Source: Bacteroidales bacterium (GTDB taxonomy: Bacteria > Bacteroidota > Bacteroidia > Bacteroidales > UBA932). From it: a stretch of 64,000 nt of DNA. The stretch covers positions 62,001-126,000 of the forward strand of contig JAGCVJ010000011.1 of assembly GCA_017962375.1 (NCBI GenBank). Reading direction: 5' to 3'. Below, one piece after another: positions 8,633 through 17,826 of the stretch (the stretch's first letter is position 1; each line of letters starts with the position of its first letter). The position numbers and the translations under genes are program-made. The notes below the pieces were generated by a model. The model was not told the origin of the DNA. It saw nothing but the letters and a program-made list of their open reading frames with translations, and did not search any database.

Positions 8633-9651
8633 ATTTGTTGTGTGTTACTGGTTGTTTGTGTATCTGTTGTTGTTTTTGTTTCTTTCTTTTCTTCGGCCTT
8701 CTTGGCTTCTGCTTTGGCCTTTTCTTCTTCCTTGGCCTTCTTTTCGGCTTCTTTCAAGGCTTTCTCTTCAGCCTCTTTCTTGGCTTTTATCTCGGCCTCG
8801 ATAGCGGCTTTTTCTTCGGCTTCTCTCTTGGCCCGCTCCTCTCTCTTTTTCTGGAGGTACCTGGCGTCTGCCTTGGTGCAGACAATCTGGCCGCGGTACT
8901 TGAGGTTTACGCAGGCATATTTGTCCCATCCTTCCTTAGGAACGATGTACTGGTAGAAGGAACTCAGCTTGTTGAACTTTTCCGGGATGTTGTCAAAGTC
9001 GCCGAAGATTATTCTCTGCTCTCCAGCCCGGGTTATGAGTTCGGCGTCTCCCTCATCGTTGATGAAGACTTCTTCTATCTGGTTGTTCCAGAACGGGTTC
9101 CGCTCCAGGAACAAGCCCATTTGCAGCATCTTGGAGATGAGGGCGGTGCTGTCTGTGAAGCTCTCGTCTTCCAGGAAGTTCTCAGGGATGTTTCCTGTTA
9201 TCACCGGCACATACGACGGATGGTCAGGTATGAGCGGGAATATGTATGCGGTCTCGTCTATGTAGAAACCTCCGTTAGGGGCTTCTATCCTTACCACCGG
9301 CTTTCTCTGGCGGATGAGTATGTTCATCTGGCCGTCTCTGGTGACAAAGGCCTGGCTTTCCTTTACCACGCTGCGGTGGTTCAGAAGGGCTTCTATCTGC
9401 TGCAGCTTTATGCTGTCTATGTTCTTGCCAACGGACGGACCAAGGAAACGGTCGATGATGCCTATGACTTCTTCTTTGCTTATGAACTTGTTGAGCGAGC
9501 TGTCAAGGAGAGTGACTTTCACGCTCTTGCATATCTGGGACGGCTGCGCCTTGCCGTACTGGAGGGAGGCGAACCAGAAATAGGCTCCAGCCGCCGCTGC
9601 CAATACGGTGTAGAGGAATGCTCCCAGAATATGTTTCCAAGTCTTGCTCAT
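8629..9651 (-). CDS. ftsQ: Cell division protein FtsQ with long charged C-terminal tail
   Basis: A 340-residue bitopic membrane protein with a single N-terminal transmembrane segment (about 8-28), a POTRA-like region from about residue 40 (VKVTLLDSSLNKFISKEEV) and a FtsQ beta domain ending near residue 260 with VNLKYRGQIVCT. The position between murC and ftsA supports the assignment. The last 80 residues are an extreme Lys/Glu/Ala coiled coil followed by a Thr/Gln-rich end. Most FtsQ proteins stop soon after the beta domain. Topology would place this tail in the periplasm. Confidence 0.92.
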   Translation of the reverse strand: MSKTWKHILGAFLYTVLAAAAGAYFWFASLQYGKAQPSQICKSVKVTLLDSSLNKFISKEEVIGIIDRFLGPSVGKNIDSIKLQQIEALLNHRSVVKESQAFVTRDGQMNILIRQRKPVVRIEAPNGGFYIDETAYIFPLIPDHPSYVPVITGNIPENFLEDESFTDSTALISKMLQMGLFLERNPFWNNQIEEVFINDEGDAELITRAGEQRIIFGDFDNIPEKFNKLSSFYQYIVPKEGWDKYACVNLKYRGQIVCTKADARYLQKKREERAKREAEEKAAIEAEIKAKKEAEEKALKEAEKKAKEEEKAKAEAKKAEEKKETKTTTDTQTTSNTQQI

Positions 9652-9657
9652 CTGCTT

Positions 9658-12192
9658 TTAAATCTTTGCTCTAATCATATCTGCTATAGGCTCCACGTAG
9701 CGGTCTATGTTGCCGGCCCCGAAGGTGACAACAAGGTCGAGTGCTCCCTCGTCCATTCTCTTTGAGAGAAGATCCATAAGCTCTTCCTTTTTAATCAGCA
9801 CCTTGTCCTCGGCTGTAATCTTGTCGAAAATTATCGCTGAGGAAACTCCTTCAATAGGGAGTTCTCTTGCAGGGTAAATGTCCAGCAGAACCACGCTGTC
9901 TGCCAGGCTGAGGGCGTTGGCAAAGCCGTCTGCCAGGTCTCTTGTCCTGGTGTAGAGGTGCGGCTGGAACACTGCCGTGAGCTTCCTGCCCGGGAAGGCT
10001 TCCCTGAGGGAGCTGACGGTGGTGGCAATCTCCTGCGGATGATGGGCGTAATCGTCTATGTAAACGGTCTTTGGGTTGTTTACCCAGATGTCCATCCTGC
10101 GCTGCACGCCTCTGAACGAAGCCAGGGCTTCCTTGATCTTTTCCTCGCCGATGCCGTAGAGCAGGGCTACGGAAGATGCGGCAACTGCGTTCTCTATGTT
10201 CACCCAGCCAGGGATGCCTACGGTGCAGTCTTCCATTTTTCCGTTTCCTCCGGCGATTTGAGCCGGGTAGCGGAGAGTGAACGAGAACATTCCGGTTTCC
10301 TTGCCGTCTTTTTTCACAGGCACAATGTCTGTGGCGTAGAAGTCGGCCTCAGGATCGTTGAACGAGTAGGTAAGGGTCTGTGCCGTTACTCCCGCCTTGT
10401 TCAGGACGGCTCCTTTCTTTACCACTAGGAATCCGTCCGCGTCAACCTGGCGGGCGAACTTGGCGTAGGCCTCTCTCATGTTCTCTACCGTTCCGTAGAT
10501 GTCCAGATGGTCAGCGTCCGTGGCTGTAACCACTGCTATGTGCGGGAACAGCTGGTGGAACGAGCGGTCGAACTCGTCGGCCTCGGCCACCACAATGTTG
10601 TTCTTCGAGAGCAGCAGGTTGCTGTTGTAGTTCTTGGATATTCCGCCCAGGAAGGCGTTGCATCCTGTGCCGCTGCTCTGGAATATGTGGGCCAGAAGGG
10701 TGCTGGTGGTGGTCTTGCCGTGGCTTCCGCTAATTGCCAGGCAAGTCTTGCCTTCTGCTATGTGGCCCAGGGCGCGGCTTCTCTTTATCACCTTGTAGCC
10801 CAGGCGGTTCACTTCCATCAGCTCCCTCATGTCTGACGGAATGGCCGGGGTGTAGATTACAAGAGTGTTGTCTTTGTCCTGAGGAATCATTGAAGGGTTG
10901 TCTTCGTAGTGGACGGCAATTCCTTCCTCTTCCAGGGCGTGAGTGAGGGCGCTTGGGGTGCGGTCGTATCCGCTCACCTGGCATCCTCTGCTCTTGTAGT
11001 ACCGGGCCAGGGCGCTCATTCCTATGCCGCCGATTCCTATGAAGTACACGTTCTTTGGCTCTTTGCCCTCGGGCTTGGAGGCGCTTTTCCTGCAGAGCTT
11101 GAGGCACTCATCGGCAATCTGCCTTCCGGCATCCGGCTTGGCAAGCTTGAGAATGTTCTCTTCAAGAGTGTGCACTGCCTTTTCATCGGCGATGAGAGCC
11201 TTTACCACTCCCATAAGTTTTTCTTCTGCCTCCACGTCTTTTACCATCATTGCCGCGTTCTTGTTCACCAGAGCCATGGCGTTGTGTGTCTGATGGTCTT
11301 CCGCCACGTTAGGGCTTGGCACAAACACGGTGCATTTTCCGGCTACGCAGAGCTCCGATATGGTTCCGGCTCCGGCGCGGCTGACCACTACATCGGCAGC
11401 GGCGTAGGCAAGGTCCATCCTGCTTATGAAATCCGTACAACAGACACACTCATGAGGGGTGGATTTCAAAAACTCGTCTATCTCTTTCTTATAGACCTTG
11501 CCGCACTGCCAGATTACCTGGAACCCGTCTATCTGGTGTTCCAGGATAGCTTTCTTCATGCAGTTGTTGAGGGTTCTGCAGCCCAGGCTTCCTCCAACCA
11601 CAAAAACGGTCTTCTTCTGCGGATCGAGATTATAGAAACTGATGCCTTCCTGCCTCATCTGGGGGGTGCAGCGCACTATCTCTTTGCGGATAGGGTTTCC
11701 AGTTATCAGTATCTTCTCCTTAGGGAAGAAGCGTTCCATATTGTCGTAAGCCACGCATATCTTGCTGGCCTTTGAGGCGTTTTTCCTGTTTACGATTCCG
11801 GCAAAAGAGTTCTGCTCCTGAAGCAGCACCGGAACCTTGAGGGCGGCCGCAGCCGAAACCACTGCAGCCGAGGCGTAACCGCCCACGCCCACCACGAAGT
11901 CAGGCTTGAACTCCTTTACGATTTTCTTTGCCAGGCGGCGGCATTTGAGGTAGTCTTTGGCTACGCCTATGTTGGAAAGCGAGTACAGAGGCCTGTGGAG
12001 CCCTCTTGCCGGTATGCCCTTGATAGGGTAGCCTGCTGCGGGCACCTTTTCCATCTCCATTCTTCCGCTTGCTCCCACGAAAAGGATTTCTGCATCTGGA
12101 ACCTGTTCCCTGATGGCGTTTGCAATGGAGATTGCCGGGAAGATGTGTCCTCCGGTTCCGCCTCCGCTTACTATTACTCTAACCTTGTTCAT
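9658..12192 (-). CDS. murG-murC: Fused MurG (GlcNAc transferase) - MurC (UDP-MurNAc:L-alanine ligase)
   Basis: One uninterrupted 844-residue frame carries two complete enzymes. Residues 1 to about 370 are MurG, the membrane-associated glycosyltransferase that adds GlcNAc to lipid I, with GGGTGGHIFPA near the start, GGSLGCRTLNN near residue 200 and the donor-site region VSRAGAGTISEL. A short linker (SKPEGKEPK) leads to MurC at about 380-844, the cytoplasmic ligase adding L-Ala to UDP-MurNAc, with the Rossmann start NVYFIGIGGIGMSAL at 381, the P-loop SGSHGKTTTSTLL and the C-terminal DDYAHHPQEI and FQPHLYTR motifs. Both halves are of normal length, so this is a fusion in the standard murG-murC gene order rather than a truncation. 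Confidence 0.95.
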   Translation of the reverse strand: MNKVRVIVSGGGTGGHIFPAISIANAIREQVPDAEILFVGASGRMEMEKVPAAGYPIKGIPARGLHRPLYSLSNIGVAKDYLKCRRLAKKIVKEFKPDFVVGVGGYASAAVVSAAAALKVPVLLQEQNSFAGIVNRKNASKASKICVAYDNMERFFPKEKILITGNPIRKEIVRCTPQMRQEGISFYNLDPQKKTVFVVGGSLGCRTLNNCMKKAILEHQIDGFQVIWQCGKVYKKEIDEFLKSTPHECVCCTDFISRMDLAYAAADVVVSRAGAGTISELCVAGKCTVFVPSPNVAEDHQTHNAMALVNKNAAMMVKDVEAEEKLMGVVKALIADEKAVHTLEENILKLAKPDAGRQIADECLKLCRKSASKPEGKEPKNVYFIGIGGIGMSALARYYKSRGCQVSGYDRTPSALTHALEEEGIAVHYEDNPSMIPQDKDNTLVIYTPAIPSDMRELMEVNRLGYKVIKRSRALGHIAEGKTCLAISGSHGKTTTSTLLAHIFQSSGTGCNAFLGGISKNYNSNLLLSKNNIVVAEADEFDRSFHQLFPHIAVVTATDADHLDIYGTVENMREAYAKFARQVDADGFLVVKKGAVLNKAGVTAQTLTYSFNDPEADFYATDIVPVKKDGKETGMFSFTLRYPAQIAGGNGKMEDCTVGIPGWVNIENAVAASSVALLYGIGEEKIKEALASFRGVQRRMDIWVNNPKTVYIDDYAHHPQEIATTVSSLREAFPGRKLTAVFQPHLYTRTRDLADGFANALSLADSVVLLDIYPARELPIEGVSSAIIFDKITAEDKVLIKKEELMDLLSKRMDEGALDLVVTFGAGNIDRYVEPIADMIRAKI

Positions 12193-12231
12193 AAATTTCT
12201 GTCTGCTATCTAGTTCCGCAAAACTTTCTTA

Positions 12232-13611
12232 TCATTCGTCGCTTCCGAGCTGGTCGGCATATCTCTGCCTGAGATAGGCGTCTCTTTCCTCCTGGCTCAT
12301 GGCATCCTGCTTAGCCAGCTCTTCTTTTGCTTCCTTGTTCTGTTTTTCTCTCTGGCGCTGCCTTTCAAGTTTTCTCTGCTCTTTCTCCAGCCTTTCTTTC
12401 TCATCGATTTCCGCCTGGGCGTCTTCCTTGGTCCTGGAAATGGAGAGTATGATTCCGAAGGCCGCGCTGATTATTATGAAGGATGTGCCTCCAAGGCTGA
12501 TCAGCGGCAAGGTATGGCCCGTAACCGGGAAGATTCCCACGTTCACCAGTATGTGGAGCATGGCCTGAACCATAATCACAGCGCCCAGTCCTCCCACGGT
12601 TATGGCGGCGAACACCGTCCGGCATTCCTTGACAATGAGCACGCACCGGTAGAAGAACCACACGTAGAGCATCAGCACCAGCATTCCGCCCCAGAGCCCG
12701 TATTCTTCCAGAATTATTGAGTAGATGTAGTCTGAGTAAGGGTGCGGCAGCACATATCGCTGAGTACTCTTGCCAGGGCCCTTGCCCAGAAGGCCTCCTT
12801 CCTTTACGGCTATCTGGGCCATATCGGCCTGGAGAGTTTCGTCGGCGAGCCTCTGGAGGGCTCTCTTGTCCATATTCTCCTTGTCCACAGCCTCTTCGCT
12901 CTGGGTGAACCTCTTCACTCTCTCCAGTGCGGTGTCCATTCTCGGGAACAGGCCGAAGGTCACGTGGAGAAGAATCAGCAGGGCAACTGCAGCTGCTCCA
13001 AGCCCTATGGTCTTGAGAAGATAGGACATCTTCACTCCGGCTATGAACAGTATTATGAAGCAGATCAGAGCCATGTAGATGGCTGCCGAAACGCTTCCCA
13101 CCAGAATCAGCACGATGCACACTCCGATAGGGGCCACAATCTTTATCAGGAAGCTCTTGTAGGTGTCTATGTTCATTATTTCCAGGGCTCTGGCCAGATA
13201 GAGCACAATGGCTATCTTGGCGAACTCGGCCGGCTGGAACTGGATGCCTCCGATGGAGAGCCATCTCTGGGCGTCGTTGGTCTTCACTCCGGCTACCAGC
13301 GTAAGCACCAGAAGCGCCACGGCCAGCAGCATCGCCCAAATTGAGAGCGTCCTCCACCACCTCGGAGGAACCTTGTAGCAGATGAACAGGGCGGCTATAC
13401 CCAGCACCACAAACCTTATCTGCTTCATCAGAATGGCAAAGTTGGTGCTGCCCTTCATATAGGCCAGGCTGCTGCTTGACGAATATATGAGGGCAATGGA
13501 AATGAGGCTGAGCAGGAAGAATATCACCCAGATCACCTTGTCTCCGTGAAGGCGGCTGACGACATCTGCCTGTCTGCTTTCCTCTTTGCTGTTTATTTCC
13601 TTCTCTGCCAT
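12232..13611 (-). CDS. ftsW: SEDS glycosyltransferase FtsW with charged cytoplasmic tail
   Basis: A 459-residue polytopic membrane protein with about ten hydrophobic segments, the peptidoglycan polymerase of the division septum. The family regions GAQRW-like (TNDAQRWLSIGGIQFQPAEFAKI) and the late loop GHTLPLISLGGTS are clear. After the last membrane segment (about residue 390) comes a 70-residue highly charged helix rich in Glu, Lys, Arg and Gln, which should lie in the cytoplasm. It is followed in the operon by the MurG-MurC fusion after 39 bases, the widest gap in the cluster. Confidence 0.96.
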   Translation of the reverse strand: MAEKEINSKEESRQADVVSRLHGDKVIWVIFFLLSLISIALIYSSSSSLAYMKGSTNFAILMKQIRFVVLGIAALFICYKVPPRWWRTLSIWAMLLAVALLVLTLVAGVKTNDAQRWLSIGGIQFQPAEFAKIAIVLYLARALEIMNIDTYKSFLIKIVAPIGVCIVLILVGSVSAAIYMALICFIILFIAGVKMSYLLKTIGLGAAAVALLILLHVTFGLFPRMDTALERVKRFTQSEEAVDKENMDKRALQRLADETLQADMAQIAVKEGGLLGKGPGKSTQRYVLPHPYSDYIYSIILEEYGLWGGMLVLMLYVWFFYRCVLIVKECRTVFAAITVGGLGAVIMVQAMLHILVNVGIFPVTGHTLPLISLGGTSFIIISAAFGIILSISRTKEDAQAEIDEKERLEKEQRKLERQRQREKQNKEAKEELAKQDAMSQEERDAYLRQRYADQLGSDE

Positions 13612-13624
13612 CTGTCTTTTTCTT

Positions 13625-14965
13625 TTACAGTTCTCTTACCGCTTTCTTGAACTGGTCTCCGCGATCTTCGTAGCTCTTGAAAAGGTCGAAGCTGGCGCAG
13701 CAAGGGCTCAGCAGAACGGTGTCTCCCGGAACGGAGTTCTCGTAAGCGGCCTTTACTGCGTCTTTTGCGCTGGTAACGTCTATAATCTTGTCAACCTTGT
13801 CTGCAAAGCACTCGTGAAGCTTCTCGTTGTGAAGGCCCATGCAGATGAGCACCTTCACCTTGTCCTTCACGAACTTGTACAGCGGCTCGTAGTCGTTGCC
13901 CTTGTCCTTTCCTCCGGCAATCCACACTACAGGGGTGTTCATGCTCTCCAGGGCGTACCAGGCGGAATCCACGTTGGTGGCCTTGGAGTCGTTGATGTAC
14001 ATAACTCCCTTTATGCTCATAACCTTCTCCAGACGGTGCTCCACTCCCTGGAAATTCATCAGCGATTCCCTGATCACCTTGTTGTCTATGTTCACGGCCT
14101 TGGCGGCAATGGCTGCGGCCATGGAGTTATAGACGTTGTGCTTTCCCTGCAGGGCAAGCTCCTTCAGGTACATGGAGTACTCGTCGTCTTCGTAGCGGAC
14201 AAACAGGCGGTCTTCGTCTATGAACGCTCCCTGGTCCACTTTCTTCTTCTGGGTGAAAGGAAGCTTCTTGGCAGTAAGCACTATCCTGTCCAGCTCCTTG
14301 GTGCTGATAGGGTCGTCGGCGCAGAACACAAAGCATTCCTTGTCGGTCAGGTTCTGCACAATGCGGAACTTGGCGTCCACATAGTTCTGCATCTTGAACT
14401 GGTAGCGGTCAAGATGGTCCGGAGTGATGTTGGTCAGTATTGCAATGTCTGCCTTGAAGGCGTACATTCCGTCCAGCTGGAAGCTGCTGAGCTCAATCAC
14501 GTAGTAGTCAAAGTTCTCGGTTGCCACCTGGTAGGCGTAGCTCTTTCCTATGTTGCCGGCCAGGCCCACGTTCAGGCCCGCGTTCTTGAGCATATAGTAA
14601 ATCAGCGACGTGGTGGTTGTCTTGCCGTTGCTTCCGGTGATGCAGATCTTCTTGGCGTGGTCGTATCTTCCGGCAAACTCTATCTCGGAGATTATAGGAA
14701 TCCTGTATTCCCTCAGGCTCTGGACCATAGGGTTCTCCTCCGGTATGCCAGGGCTCTTTACAACCTCGTCTGCACACAGAATCTTCTCAGTGGTGTGTCC
14801 TCCCTCTTCGTAGTCTATGGAGAACTTGACCAGCGTCTCCTTGTACTGGGGCTTGATCTGCCCGCTGTCCGACAAGAATACGTCAAATCCCTTGACTTTC
14901 GCCAGCACGGCGCTTCCCACGCCGCTTTCTCCGCCTCCAAGTATCACTATCCTTTTCTTTCCCAT
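13625..14965 (-). CDS. murD: UDP-N-acetylmuramoylalanine-D-glutamate ligase MurD
   Basis: A 446-residue cytoplasmic Mur ligase that adds D-glutamate to UDP-MurNAc-L-Ala. The N-terminal loop ILGGGESGVGSA fits the UDP-binding domain, the ATP P-loop is GSNGKTTTTSLI, and the central domain has YYVIELSSFQLDG, which is characteristic of MurD. The C-terminal domain carries INDSKATNVDSAWYAL and a late LLSPCCASFDLFKSYEDRGDQF motif. It sits eight bases after mraY and 13 bases before ftsW. Confidence 0.97.
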   Translation of the reverse strand: MGKKRIVILGGGESGVGSAVLAKVKGFDVFLSDSGQIKPQYKETLVKFSIDYEEGGHTTEKILCADEVVKSPGIPEENPMVQSLREYRIPIISEIEFAGRYDHAKKICITGSNGKTTTTSLIYYMLKNAGLNVGLAGNIGKSYAYQVATENFDYYVIELSSFQLDGMYAFKADIAILTNITPDHLDRYQFKMQNYVDAKFRIVQNLTDKECFVFCADDPISTKELDRIVLTAKKLPFTQKKKVDQGAFIDEDRLFVRYEDDEYSMYLKELALQGKHNVYNSMAAAIAAKAVNIDNKVIRESLMNFQGVEHRLEKVMSIKGVMYINDSKATNVDSAWYALESMNTPVVWIAGGKDKGNDYEPLYKFVKDKVKVLICMGLHNEKLHECFADKVDKIIDVTSAKDAVKAAYENSVPGDTVLLSPCCASFDLFKSYEDRGDQFKKAVREL

Positions 14966-14973
14966 ATTTGATA

Positions 14974-16254
14974 TTATCTGATTTTCAATGTTATAACTGA
15001 CAGTATTCCAAGCACTATTGTAATAATCCAGAACCTTACCGTAATCTTGGCTTCAGGAATCACGTGGTGAGGCCACTGGATGAGGGCATCCGGGTTCTCC
15101 TTCTGGAAATGGTGATGCAGCGGGCTCATCCTGAACACTCTCACTCCCTCGCCCTTCTTTACTCTGGTATATTTGAAATAGTATCTCTGGATCAGCACGC
15201 TAAGGCTCTCCACGAAGAAAATTCCGCAGAAAATAGGGATAAGGAACTCTTTTCTTATCATCACCGATGCAACTGCTATGATGCCACCCAGGGCCAGAGA
15301 GCCGGTGTCGCCCATAAATACCTGGGCCGGGTAGGTGTTGTACCAGAGGAAACCTATCAGCGCACCCACAAACGCCGCCATGAAGATCACTATCTCGGCC
15401 GTGTTCGGGATATACATTATGTTCAGGTATTTGGCAAAAATGGCGTTGCCGCTCAGGTAGGCCAGTATGGCTACCGTCAGTCCCACTATGGCGGAGGTTC
15501 CCGCCGCAAGCCCGTCCATTCCGTCGGTGAGGTTGGTTCCGTTAGACACGGCTATGATTATGAAAGTGACAACAATCACATAGACAATGTTTGTAGCCCA
15601 GTCTCTGAACCTGCCTTCGCCCGGAGCCAGCCAGGAGTACTTGAACTCGTTGTGCTTGAGGAACGGGATGGTGGTGGTACGGCTCTTTACATCGCGATAA
15701 TAAATGACTTTCTCGTCTCCCACTCCCTGAACCACCTCCGTCTGCTGGCCCGGCTGAGGTGTCTCGCTGTAAAGGCGGATGACGTTCTGCTTGGAAATAA
15801 GCAGGGTGATGCCCACTACAAGCCCCACGGCCAGCTGGCCGAAGATCTTGCTTTTCTCCTTCATTCCCTCCTTGTTCTTCTTGAAGACCTTGATGGAGTC
15901 GTCCTTGAAACCGATGGCTCCCAGGCACACGGTGGTGAATATCAGAAGCAGCACATAGATGCTGTCCAGCTTGCAGAACAGAATCACCGGAATCAGTATG
16001 GAGCCCAGAATGATAAGGCCGCCCATGGTAGGGGTGCCTTTCTTGGCGAGCTGGCCTTCCAGGCCGAGGTCTCTGATAGTCTCGCCGATCTGCTTTTTCT
16101 GCAGCTTGTGGATTATCTTGGGCCCGATCCAGAAAGCTATCACCAGCGCCAGTATTATGCACGCCGCCGCCCTGAATGAAATATAGTTCATAAGGTTGGC
16201 TCCCGGGATGTCCCAACCCATCTTCTCAAACCATTTGAACAAGTGATATATCAT
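14974..16254 (-). CDS. mraY: Phospho-N-acetylmuramoyl-pentapeptide-transferase MraY
   Basis: A 426-residue polytopic enzyme that makes lipid I. The diagnostic runs KKGTPTMGG, the aspartate-rich LTDGMDGLAAG and VFMGDTGSLALGG are all visible, as is the late HHHFQ histidine cluster (MSPLHHHFQ). It is longer than E. coli MraY because of an extra hydrophilic loop around residues 165-220 (PQPGQQTEVVQGVGDEKV and following), a known feature of Bacteroidota MraY. It lies between murE and murD, with short spacers on both sides. Confidence 0.97.
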   Translation of the reverse strand: MIYHLFKWFEKMGWDIPGANLMNYISFRAAACIILALVIAFWIGPKIIHKLQKKQIGETIRDLGLEGQLAKKGTPTMGGLIILGSILIPVILFCKLDSIYVLLLIFTTVCLGAIGFKDDSIKVFKKNKEGMKEKSKIFGQLAVGLVVGITLLISKQNVIRLYSETPQPGQQTEVVQGVGDEKVIYYRDVKSRTTTIPFLKHNEFKYSWLAPGEGRFRDWATNIVYVIVVTFIIIAVSNGTNLTDGMDGLAAGTSAIVGLTVAILAYLSGNAIFAKYLNIMYIPNTAEIVIFMAAFVGALIGFLWYNTYPAQVFMGDTGSLALGGIIAVASVMIRKEFLIPIFCGIFFVESLSVLIQRYYFKYTRVKKGEGVRVFRMSPLHHHFQKENPDALIQWPHHVIPEAKITVRFWIITIVLGILSVITLKIR

Positions 16255-16266
16255 AGCTTCGTACTG

Positions 16267-17802
16267 TTATCTCAAATTTTTGTCGTTTCTGAGCCTGAGA
16301 GCTTCCTTCACGGTTTCCTTGTCGTCCATGTGATGCTTCTCGGTTCCTATTATCTGGTAGTCTTCGTGTCCTTTTCCCGCCACGAGAATGATGGAGCCCG
16401 GCTTTGCCGATGTTACGGCATTCTGGATGGCCTGGATGCGGTCAGGTATGAACTTGCTCTTGAGCACGGCATCGGCGTCCATTCCTGCCTTGATGTTCTC
16501 TATGATGGCCATAGGGTTTTCTGTGCGAGGATTGTCGCTGGTGACGAAAATCCTGTCGGCATAGTTGCCGGCAATGGCTCCCATCTCCGGCCTCTTGGTC
16601 TTGTCGCGGTCTCCGCCGCAGCCGAAAACGCAGATCAAATCTCCCTTAGGCTTGAGGGCCTTGAGCGTCTTGAGCACGTTCTCCAGGGCGTCCGGAGTGT
16701 GGGCGTAGTCTACGGCGGCTATGATGTCGTCGTCTCCCCTGAAATACTCCAGCCTTCCGGACACGCTCTTCAGAGAGCTCATTATCTGCACCAGGCGGTC
16801 GTGAGGAGCGCCCAGAAGCATTGCGGCTCCGTAGATGGCGGTCAGGTTCTCGGCATTGTACTCGCCGATGAGATTGCACCACAACTCGGTTCCGTTGATG
16901 TTCAGCTGCATTCCGTCTATGCTCTGCTCCAGGATCCTGGTCTTGTAGTCGGCAATGCTGCGGGTGGAGTAGGTGTGCACCTGAGCCTTGGTGTTCTGCA
17001 CCATGAACTCCCCGTTGCGGTCGTCTATGTTTACAAGCGCAAAAGCTTCAGCGTCCAGCATGTCAAAGAAACGCTTCTTGCAGTTGCGGTAATTTTCAAA
17101 AGTCTTGTGGTAGTCCAGGTGGTCGTGAGTGAGGTTGGTGAAGATTCCGCCGGCAAATTTCAGCCCCGCAATCCTCTCCTGGTCTACGGCGTGGGAGCTT
17201 ACTTCCATAAAGCAGTGGGAGCAGCCCTCGGTCACCATCTGGTCCAGCAGACTGTTCAGCTCCAGCGGGCCCGGAGTGGTGTTTATGGTAGGTATCCTCT
17301 TGTCTGCCACATAGTTGGCTATGGTGGAAATGAGTCCGCATTTGTGCCCCAGGGCGGTGAAGGTGTTGTAGAGCAGGGTGGCAATGGAAGTCTTTCCGTT
17401 AGTTCCAGTCACTCCGATCAGCTTGATTTTCCTGGAAGGGTTCCCGAAATTGTTTATCGCGATTTTGCTCTCTGCCTCTCTGCTGCTCTTGACCACCACA
17501 TAAACCACGAGGTCTCTGTCGCCCCTCATCATAGGGCCTTCCTCTTCCTCCGGGATGTTCTCGCACACAATGTACTGGGCGCCTCTTTCAATGGCGTCTC
17601 TGATGTACTTGCTGCCGTCGGCCACGGCTCCGTTCACTGCAATGAAAAGAGATCCGCGGGTGCATTTCCTGGAATCGGCGGTTATGCTTCTGACATCGTT
17701 GTTGTTGGCCAGGGTGAACATGGCGGTGTCCGGGGAGAGGAGCTCTCTTCCCTGGAATTCTCTGATGATCCTGATGCCTTTAAGTAGTTGACCTAATCTC
17801 AT
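16267..17802 (-). CDS. murE: UDP-MurNAc-tripeptide synthetase MurE, meso-diaminopimelate type
   Basis: A 511-residue cytoplasmic Mur ligase that adds the third stem-peptide residue. The N-terminal SITADSRKCTRGSLFIA region binds the uridine nucleotide, the P-loop is TGTNGKTSIATLL, and the central domain has FTNLTHDHLDYH. The C-terminal motif SDNPRTENP contains the DNPR residues associated with meso-diaminopimelate specificity, which predicts a DAP-type cell wall. It follows ftsI by 24 bases. Confidence 0.97.
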   Translation of the reverse strand: MRLGQLLKGIRIIREFQGRELLSPDTAMFTLANNNDVRSITADSRKCTRGSLFIAVNGAVADGSKYIRDAIERGAQYIVCENIPEEEEGPMMRGDRDLVVYVVVKSSREAESKIAINNFGNPSRKIKLIGVTGTNGKTSIATLLYNTFTALGHKCGLISTIANYVADKRIPTINTTPGPLELNSLLDQMVTEGCSHCFMEVSSHAVDQERIAGLKFAGGIFTNLTHDHLDYHKTFENYRNCKKRFFDMLDAEAFALVNIDDRNGEFMVQNTKAQVHTYSTRSIADYKTRILEQSIDGMQLNINGTELWCNLIGEYNAENLTAIYGAAMLLGAPHDRLVQIMSSLKSVSGRLEYFRGDDDIIAAVDYAHTPDALENVLKTLKALKPKGDLICVFGCGGDRDKTKRPEMGAIAGNYADRIFVTSDNPRTENPMAIIENIKAGMDADAVLKSKFIPDRIQAIQNAVTSAKPGSIILVAGKGHEDYQIIGTEKHHMDDKETVKEALRLRNDKNLR

Positions 17803-17826
17803 TGCCTTTGGTGTTAACTGTTATAT

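Noticed and set aside
8635..9765. A 376-codon plus-strand open frame opposite ftsQ
   Set aside because: It is the complement of the Lys/Glu-rich ftsQ tail and gives a Phe/Leu-rich low-complexity product.
12700..12790. Possible frame break in ftsW indicated by several overlapping short open frames
   Set aside because: The 459-codon minus frame is continuous and keeps all SEDS motifs; the short frames are shadows.
13586..17787. Long plus-strand open frames (461, 371 and 514 codons) opposite murD, mraY and murE
   Set aside because: They mirror the codon bias of well-supported minus-strand enzymes, contain no recognisable domain and have no promoter or start-site support.
16267..17802. Lysine-type MurE
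   Set aside because: The DNPRTENP motif indicates meso-diaminopimelate, not lysine.
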